Below are positions 61,371 through 64,000 of a DNA stretch of 64,000 nt, one piece after another; the stretch's first letter is position 1, and each line of letters starts with the position of its first letter. The DNA lies in assembly GCF_018588585.1 (NCBI RefSeq), contig NZ_JAEUFG010000003.1, positions 186,001 through 250,000 of the forward strand, read 5' to 3'. The notes below the pieces were generated by a model. That model ran no database searches. It saw only the letters and a program-made list of their open reading frames with translations, and was not told where the DNA came from. Position numbers and translations under genes: made by a program. This DNA comes from Bacillus sp. SM2101. GTDB lineage: Bacteria; Bacillota; Bacilli; Bacillales; SM2101.

Positions 61371-62417
61371 TTATTCTTTATTGAAATGTTTCAACAGTTC
61401 ATTCATCTCATTCACATCAGGTATCCAATAATACAATCGCGAATTAACTAAAGGATCCATCGCATATCCTTCATTTCCTGGTAATTGAAAATAGGAGATA
61501 TCTTCGGTTGTAATCCCTTTAAACAGCATAGCCATACTAAAGATATCACTTTCAGATACGTTTGTATCAATTATTGCTTGTTTAACGTTTCGATAAATGG
61601 TAGGTACCTTTGGAATATTCTTTGGCTGGAGGGCTGTCTTGACTAATGATTTTAGTACGAGTGCTTGATGTTGCTGGCGCCCAAAATCTCCTTCAGACAA
61701 TGATTTACGTTCTCTAACAAGTGACAAAGCTAGATCCCCATCAAGATAAAGAATATTTTTATTATCAAGCGTAATATTTTTATCTGTCAATGTTATAGGT
61801 TCCTTTAGCTCTATTTCAATACCACCCACGGCATCCACAACATCTATAAAGCCTTCAAAATTTGTTTTCACATAATAATTAATTGTGCACTTACATAAAT
61901 TACTTACCGTTTGTATTGTAGCTTCCGTCCCAGATCCATTTCCGCCTTCAAGCTCTCCAAGTAAATGAGCGTGATTAATCTTAGTGGCACCTACACCTTC
62001 TACTTGAACTAATGTATCGCGTGGAATAGATAAAACAGTTATCTTTTCTTGTTCGGGATGGATATTTGCAAGCATAATTACATCTGTACGTGAAGCTTCT
62101 TGTTTACGTGCGTCAAGACCTAGAAGTAACAAATTAAAGCTATCAATTTGTTTGTATTTCTTATCTAAATTCTTTTTTTGTAAGTGAATGGCCTTCCTAC
62201 CTTTTGTAATATCGGCATTTTCTTCTTGTTTCTCTCCTTCTTCATTACTTTGAAGACTGTCTTGCACTTTTAATTCGTCTACCTTTTCGGGTGTTGCGAT
62301 TTGCGGTATTTTATGTTCAGCAAAATGATTTACCGGCTTAAGTTTAATATAATAATATCCGCCTATACAACCGAATAAAACAATAACAAACAGCGTTATT
62401 CTTATCCCCTTTTTCAT
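61371..62417 (-). CDS. LytR-CpsA-Psr (LCP) family wall-polymer ligase
   Basis: 348 residues. One N-terminal membrane helix (about 6-24), a charged low-complexity linker (about 45-80), then the LCP domain with FNLLLLGLDAR, ASRTDVIMLANIHPEQ, VLSIPRDTLV and LSLVRERKSLSEGDFGRQQHQ, holding the conserved Arg/Asp residues that bind the polyprenyl-pyrophosphate substrate. LCP enzymes attach teichoic acids or other glycopolymers to peptidoglycan outside the cell. It is not clearly one of TagT/U/V. Confidence 0.9.
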   Translation of the reverse strand: MKKGIRITLFVIVLFGCIGGYYYIKLKPVNHFAEHKIPQIATPEKVDELKVQDSLQSNEEGEKQEENADITKGRKAIHLQKKNLDKKYKQIDSFNLLLLGLDARKQEASRTDVIMLANIHPEQEKITVLSIPRDTLVQVEGVGATKINHAHLLGELEGGNGSGTEATIQTVSNLCKCTINYYVKTNFEGFIDVVDAVGGIEIELKEPITLTDKNITLDNKNILYLDGDLALSLVRERKSLSEGDFGRQQHQALVLKSLVKTALQPKNIPKVPTIYRNVKQAIIDTNVSESDIFSMAMLFKGITTEDISYFQLPGNEGYAMDPLVNSRLYYWIPDVNEMNELLKHFNKE

Positions 62418-62917
62418 TGTTATTCAGTCCCTTTACTCGTCCTATTTACTTATATATATTACCCCTCACCTATTCAAATTACAGCTTATTTTACAAGTTC
62501 TTAAATAAAGACTCTTTTTGTAAAACTTGTTTAAATTTCAACTAAATTAGAAGATCAAAATGGTAATTATATCCATTTATATAAGATACCAGGAACGTTA
62601 ATTGTGAACGTTTTTAATACCTTAATAAGTAAATTAACCATGAAGGCGACAATATAAAAAATTACCAAAGCCTGTTTTCATCACTTTTTGCTTTATAAAC
62701 ACTAGAACGTCTAGGGCGATTTTGTGCGGCTATCACAATTGGACATATGGTAAAAAATTAAACAAAATTAGGTCAGAACAAACCAGCCCACGATAAAGTA
62801 CAACGACTAGCTTGTACCTTATTGTGGGCTGACCCTTTATAGTGTTCATTTATACATTGCCTGTTCAAATATTGCATCTAAAGCAACAAAGGTTATAAAT
62901 AGCATCTTTCAAGCAAA
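62418..62917. other. Gene-free gap between the LCP and TelA genes
   Basis: A decayed Family B copy lies at about 62510-62625. A strong hairpin (CAGCCCAC 62784-62791 with GTGGGCTG 62824-62831, plus inner GTACAA/TTGTAC) follows the TelA gene; it lacks a clean T-run but is probably its terminator. Confidence 0.5.
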
Positions 62918-64000
62918 TTATGCGTTTTTCATCGATAATAACTTGTTTTTTAAATCCTGTTCCATTGTTGTAATATCCTTTTCAATTTGCTGGCGCTTCA
63001 TTCTGCCTTCTTGCTGAATTTTTAACGTTTCTTCTAATGTTGTTAATAAATTCGTTTGTGTTTGCTTTAGTGTTTCAATATCTACTACTCCCTTTTCATT
63101 TTCCTTCGCAACATCAATTGTGTTTGCTTTAAGCATATCAGAGTTTTTTAATAGTAACTCGTTCGTTGTTTTTGTTACTTGCTTTTGCGCCTCAACAGCT
63201 TTCTTTTGTCGGAAAAGAGTAATAGCTATAACAATTTGATTTTTCCATAATGGAATCGCAGTAAGTATTGAAGACTGAATACGTTCAACTAATGTCTGAT
63301 TCATATTTTGAATCATTCGAATTTGTGGAGCAGTTTGAATTGTAATTTGCCTGCTGAGCTTTAAATCATGAGTTCGCTTTTCTAATCGATCAACAAATTG
63401 CATAAGGTCATTTATTTCTTGAATCTCCATTTGATTACCAGAAGATTGTGCTTTTTGTTGCAAGATGGGGATTGTATTCGTTCGAAGGTCTTCTAGCTTG
63501 ACTTCAGCTGCGGCAATATAAATGTTTAATGCTTCAAAATACTCCTTATTTTTCTCGTATAAAGTATCAAGCATCATAATATCTCGAAATAGCATTTGTC
63601 GGTTTTTTTCAAGCTTGTCACCTATTTTATCAATTTCAAGTCCAATCTTCTGATACTTTGACAGTATATTATTAACCGATTGAGCAAAAGAACCAAATAC
63701 GCGAGAGAAGAAACCACGTTTTTGTACTTCGAAGTCTTCTGGATTTACCTCTTTAATTCTACTCATTAATTCTGTTATTACTTCTCCCACTGGACCTGCA
63801 TCTTTCGTTTGCACATGATTTAACATATCATGAGAAAACTTAGATAACTCTGCCTGAGCCGCTACACCATATTGAACAATTGCTTGTTGATTAGTAGGGT
63901 CTATTTGCTCAGCTAATGATTTGGCCTTTACTTGATGTTCGGGCTTCAAAGTTAAAATAAGCTTTGATGGTTCTACTGTTTCAGTACTTTGTTCGTTCAT
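62918..64000 (-). CDS. TelA/YceH family protein (toxic-anion-resistance type)
   Basis: 360 residues from an ATG at the very edge of the window, so the start may lie further upstream. Long helical protein with PF05816 (TelA) features: KRGFFSRVFGSFAQSVNNILSKYQKI near residue 95 and a QIVIAITLFRQKKAVEAQKQV block near 255. Relatives (YceH, TelA) occur with tellurite or stress-resistance genes; the biochemical role is unknown. Length is close to B. subtilis YceH (about 363), so it is probably complete. Confidence 0.85.
   Translation of the reverse strand: MNEQSTETVEPSKLILTLKPEHQVKAKSLAEQIDPTNQQAIVQYGVAAQAELSKFSHDMLNHVQTKDAGPVGEVITELMSRIKEVNPEDFEVQKRGFFSRVFGSFAQSVNNILSKYQKIGLEIDKIGDKLEKNRQMLFRDIMMLDTLYEKNKEYFEALNIYIAAAEVKLEDLRTNTIPILQQKAQSSGNQMEIQEINDLMQFVDRLEKRTHDLKLSRQITIQTAPQIRMIQNMNQTLVERIQSSILTAIPLWKNQIVIAITLFRQKKAVEAQKQVTKTTNELLLKNSDMLKANTIDVAKENEKGVVDIETLKQTQTNLLTTLEETLKIQQEGRMKRQQIEKDITTMEQDLKNKLLSMKNA

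Overview
The window is low-GC chromosomal DNA from a spore-forming member of the Bacillaceae (Bacillus sensu lato). Gene content and order follow the oriC-proximal upp-glyA-ywl-prfA-rho-murZ-fba-spo0F-pyrG-rpoE-ywj-argS-ywi-speEB-ywh-ywf-pta-ywd block of Bacillus subtilis. Sporulation and germination genes (spoIIR, spo0F, pbpG, rsfA, cwlJ, gerQ) confirm an endospore former. I cannot name the species. Most genes lie on the minus strand, as expected for the leading strand of the left replichore. There are no rRNA, tRNA, phage, IS transposase or CRISPR genes.

Layout. 1-11 kb: wecB (cut by the edge), upp, glyA, a GNAT protein, a PCP_red-domain protein, ywlG, rpiB, a DinB/YfiT protein, a chemoreceptor, ywlE, mntP, sua5 and spoIIR, with a DnaA-box cluster upstream of sua5. 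11-23 kb: prmC-prfA, tdk, rpmE, rho, glpX, murZ, tal, fba, spo0F. 23-27 kb: ywjG, a previously unlisted 54-codon SinI-family gene preceded by what looks like a c-di-GMP-I riboswitch, pyrG with its CTP-sensing leader, and rpoE. 27-40 kb: fatty/branched acyl-CoA catabolism (icmF, a TetR regulator, two acyl-CoA dehydrogenases, hydroxyacyl-CoA dehydrogenase, thiolase, FadF) with cre boxes and FadR-like operators, then cardiolipin synthase. 41-50 kb: argS-ywiB, speE-speB, pbpG, ywhD, ywhC, ywhB, ywgA. 50-64 kb: ywfO, a DUF1450 protein, rsfA, lipL, pta, hemQ, cwlJ-gerQ, ywdK, ywdI, a K+ channel, a small Cys protein, ung, an LCP protein and a TelA-family protein at the edge.

Two repeat families fill the gaps. 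Family A is a ~124-bp hairpin unit, about 20 copies at six loci and up to seven in tandem. Its stems differ between copies but stay paired, and units often start exactly at a stop codon. Family B is a ~155-170-bp MITE-like element with imperfect terminal inverted repeats (AAGGCTnTTTnCG), with several full and many decayed copies.

The parts most worth following up are the putative c-di-GMP riboswitch/SinI pair, the covarying stop-codon-linked Family A repeats, the DnaA-box cluster, and the paired operator and cre sites on the acyl-CoA genes.
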